A DNA stretch of 64,000 nt from Flammeovirgaceae bacterium UBA2338 (GTDB lineage Bacteria > Bacteroidota > Bacteroidia > Cytophagales > Cyclobacteriaceae). The stretch lies in the NCBI GenBank assembly GCA_002344795.1, contig DDUM01000061.1, forward strand, positions 18,533 to 82,532, read 5' to 3'. Numbering within the stretch: position 1 is the stretch's first letter; each line of letters begins with the position of its first letter. The notes below the pieces were generated by a model. That model was not told where the DNA came from. It ran no database searches and was given only the letters and a program-made list of their open reading frames with translations. The position numbers and the translations under genes were made by a program. Below are positions 62,182-64,000 of this stretch, piece after piece.

Positions 62182-63864
62182 ATGTACGCTGATATTAACT
62201 GTTATCCTGGTAAGGTGGCTTATAACTCCTCTACTATAACTTTAGATGGGGCTGACAAGTTTCCTGATCCATGGCAAATCCCACAATCCAACCTGGAGGA
62301 TCAGAGAAAAAGAAAGTGGGCACGAGATTACAGTCAGTGTGATCTTATCAAAAGTACGCAGGCCAGAGTTAAACTAATGTTTGCGGCACTGTATCCTATT
62401 GAAAAAGGGTTTTTTTATGGCAATAGCAAAGGCCTTATTTGCAAACAAACAATTGAAAATTATTTCAGCCGCGTTCATTCAGAAGGAGAAGCTGCGGCCA
62501 TGGCGTGGCTGGTTGCGCTATTAAAAACTCAGCCTGGGATGGAGAAAGTTAAAAAATCTGAGATGGATCTTATCCAAAACAGATTTGTCCGGCTTCCATT
62601 GGAACGTGTGAAGTTTCTGCAAAACGGACATTACGATTACTTCGAAGAGCTAAAGCGAGAGTACAAATTTTATCTTAGTAAAGCGGGCGAAAAAGTAACT
62701 ACCGCCCCACTTCAGTTGGTGCCGCATGGTCCTAACAGAAAGTGGGAGGGTGTCTACCAGCTTGCACAAAATGGGGGAGATGTATTGTATCGCCTGCGCC
62801 CTGACAATGATGAGGTAATAATAGTACTTACGCTCGAAGGTATACATGCGCTGGGGGTGGGCAACCCTGAAGATGATTTTCTTTCACCGGGAAACAAGCC
62901 CAGAGATGTAAGTATTGGTAAATTAAAAAGCCGTATCCGGCAATTGAAAGGGGAAGAAAGCCTGGATGACTCAACCCTTAAAAACTGGGCACATATGCCT
63001 TTTTATATCACGTTTGCAGGTCACTTTAACAACACACTTTGCGGACACGCACGAAGCCTTCCTGCTGTATCGAAGTATGTTTATGATCAGCACAAAAATA
63101 TGGACAAGGGCGTGCTTAAGAATGCGACCTATAGTGTAATGCGCGAATTTCTGGGTCTGGATGATAATTTAAAGAGTACCGGATCAAAAAGAATTCTTAT
63201 CGATGTGAAACACATGAGTGCTGCTTCACGTCAGGATTTTTATAAAAATATCATTCGCCCTTTCAATCGCAGGCCAGAAAACGCCATCTCAAAAATTCCA
63301 GTAATTGCAAGTCAGGTGGGTTATTCCGGAATTGACGGATTGGATACCTTAATTCAGAATGCAAAAGATGGAAAAGAGAGTGATGACTTCAGGGTACAAG
63401 GTTTTAAAGCGTGGAACATTAACCTTTGTGATGAAGATGTTATTGAGATACACAACAGTGAAGGTTTAATCGGCATATCTCTTGATCAGCAGCTTTTGGG
63501 AGCATACCGTAAATCCTGGCTACCCAACCTTCCATTACCTCTTATGGAAAGAATACGTGCAAAAAAATTATTAGCCCGTACCCTGGAGCAATTCATTCAT
63601 ATTCCATTTGATTACAACCTTCAATCTCCTATGCATATATGGAATATCTTATGTTTAGGCACTGGGTTTGATGGAACTAACAATTCCCTGACTAGTTATT
63701 CGACAGTGCTTGATATGAATCGGTTGGAAGACGACTTAATCCAAATCCTCCAAGGCATGAAAAGGGAACGGCCAAAATGGTTTGATAATCTTTCTCCTGA
63801 AAACCTTGCAAGGAAAATTTGTTTTGAAAACGCATACGATTTTGTAACATCGCATTACCGGTAA
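62182..63864 (+). CDS. possible M19-like metal-dependent dipeptidase/amidohydrolase
   Basis: A 560-residue cytosolic-looking protein starting MYADINCYPGKVAY. Features recalling membrane dipeptidase (M19) or related amidohydrolases are VIIVLTLEGIHALG, MPFYITFAGHFNN, RILIDVKHMSAASRQDFY, LIGISLDQQL, GTGFDGTNNS (like GSDFDG) and ENLARKICFENAYDFV. It is longer than typical M19 (about 330-400) and its metal ligands are not all clear, so the function is tentative. The degenerate receiver gene lies just upstream. Confidence 0.7.
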   Translation: MYADINCYPGKVAYNSSTITLDGADKFPDPWQIPQSNLEDQRKRKWARDYSQCDLIKSTQARVKLMFAALYPIEKGFFYGNSKGLICKQTIENYFSRVHSEGEAAAMAWLVALLKTQPGMEKVKKSEMDLIQNRFVRLPLERVKFLQNGHYDYFEELKREYKFYLSKAGEKVTTAPLQLVPHGPNRKWEGVYQLAQNGGDVLYRLRPDNDEVIIVLTLEGIHALGVGNPEDDFLSPGNKPRDVSIGKLKSRIRQLKGEESLDDSTLKNWAHMPFYITFAGHFNNTLCGHARSLPAVSKYVYDQHKNMDKGVLKNATYSVMREFLGLDDNLKSTGSKRILIDVKHMSAASRQDFYKNIIRPFNRRPENAISKIPVIASQVGYSGIDGLDTLIQNAKDGKESDDFRVQGFKAWNINLCDEDVIEIHNSEGLIGISLDQQLLGAYRKSWLPNLPLPLMERIRAKKLLARTLEQFIHIPFDYNLQSPMHIWNILCLGTGFDGTNNSLTSYSTVLDMNRLEDDLIQILQGMKRERPKWFDNLSPENLARKICFENAYDFVTSHYR

Positions 63865-63929
63865 TTTTTTGATGTTGTTTTCTTCCGGAGGAAGTAAAGA
63901 GTCGTGAGGGCAAAATAAAATTCTCGGGC

Positions 63930-64000
63930 ATGAAAGAGCATTTGAAGATCCTGATCCTGGAAGACGTTGAAGAAGACGTTGAACTGGTAAGGCGTGAGTT
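63930..64000 (+). CDS. response-regulator receiver protein, 5' end only
   Basis: The ATG at 63930 starts MKEHLKILILEDVEEDVELV, the first strand and acidic loop of a receiver domain, and runs off the window. The downstream domains are unknown; the sequence is like hybrid sensor kinases that begin with a receiver. Confidence 0.7.
   Translation, partial: MKEHLKILILEDVEEDVELVRRE

Overview
The window reads as chromosomal DNA of a gliding or gliding-related member of the Bacteroidota, most likely Cytophagales. The evidence is the GldD/GldE pair, a giant secreted protein with a type IX secretion (T9SS) C-terminal sorting domain, a MurF-alanine racemase fusion, the DUF4783-nadC pair, a LETM1-related protein, upstream boxes fitting the Bacteroidota -7 element TAnnTTTG, and the near absence of Shine-Dalgarno sequences. 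Genes are dense. I see no rRNA, tRNA, CRISPR array, insertion sequence, prophage or replication origin.

Region 1 (1-11.65 kb, minus strand) is a block of exported proteins. A Kre9/KNH-like Ig-domain protein, a 2056-residue T9SS substrate (12 Asp-box motifs, two FN3 domains, seven FG-GAP Ca-binding repeats, ASPIC/UnbV, Big_5, sorting domain) and a secreted caspase-fold protease are tightly spaced and end at an intrinsic terminator. After it come a beta-propeller/Y_Y_Y membrane protein without a kinase domain and a truncated lipoprotein. This is the most accessory-looking region and the best candidate for an undescribed surface system.

Region 2 (11.7-22.9 kb) is housekeeping: mutY, ssb, gldE, gldD and recG on the minus strand, diverging from an HU-like gene, a TPR protein, a 30-residue COX24/AURKAIP1-like protein, RNase G and htpG. 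Region 3 (23-36 kb) holds yraN, a phosphoglucose/phosphomannose isomerase-lipB-GH113 run, a threonine synthase with a LysR regulator and a shared promoter box, then a PolB-like exonuclease-rnr-polyprenyl synthase run and an RluA-type pseudouridine synthase. Region 4 (36-47 kb) has csaA, murF-alr, feoAB, a TerB protein, purKE, a TerB/LETM1-like protein and a TerC-family metal exporter with a terminator-like hairpin just upstream of its start, so several metal and Ter-type functions sit together.

Region 5 (47-59 kb) holds an MsbA-like ABC exporter, gpmI, nadC, recX, a DinB-fold protein, an ATP-grasp enzyme overlapping a LysE-type exporter, tag, an exported RidA and a cystathionine gamma-synthase-like enzyme. 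Region 6 (59-64 kb) is signalling: a 7-TM protein, a sensor-poor histidine kinase, a NarL-type regulator, a receiver lacking all phosphorylation residues, a possible M19-like hydrolase and the start of another receiver protein.

Six of the eight convergent gene pairs overlap by 4-9 bp at their stop codons. Several genes start with GTG or TTG, and one exported protein seems to lack any canonical start in front of its signal peptide.
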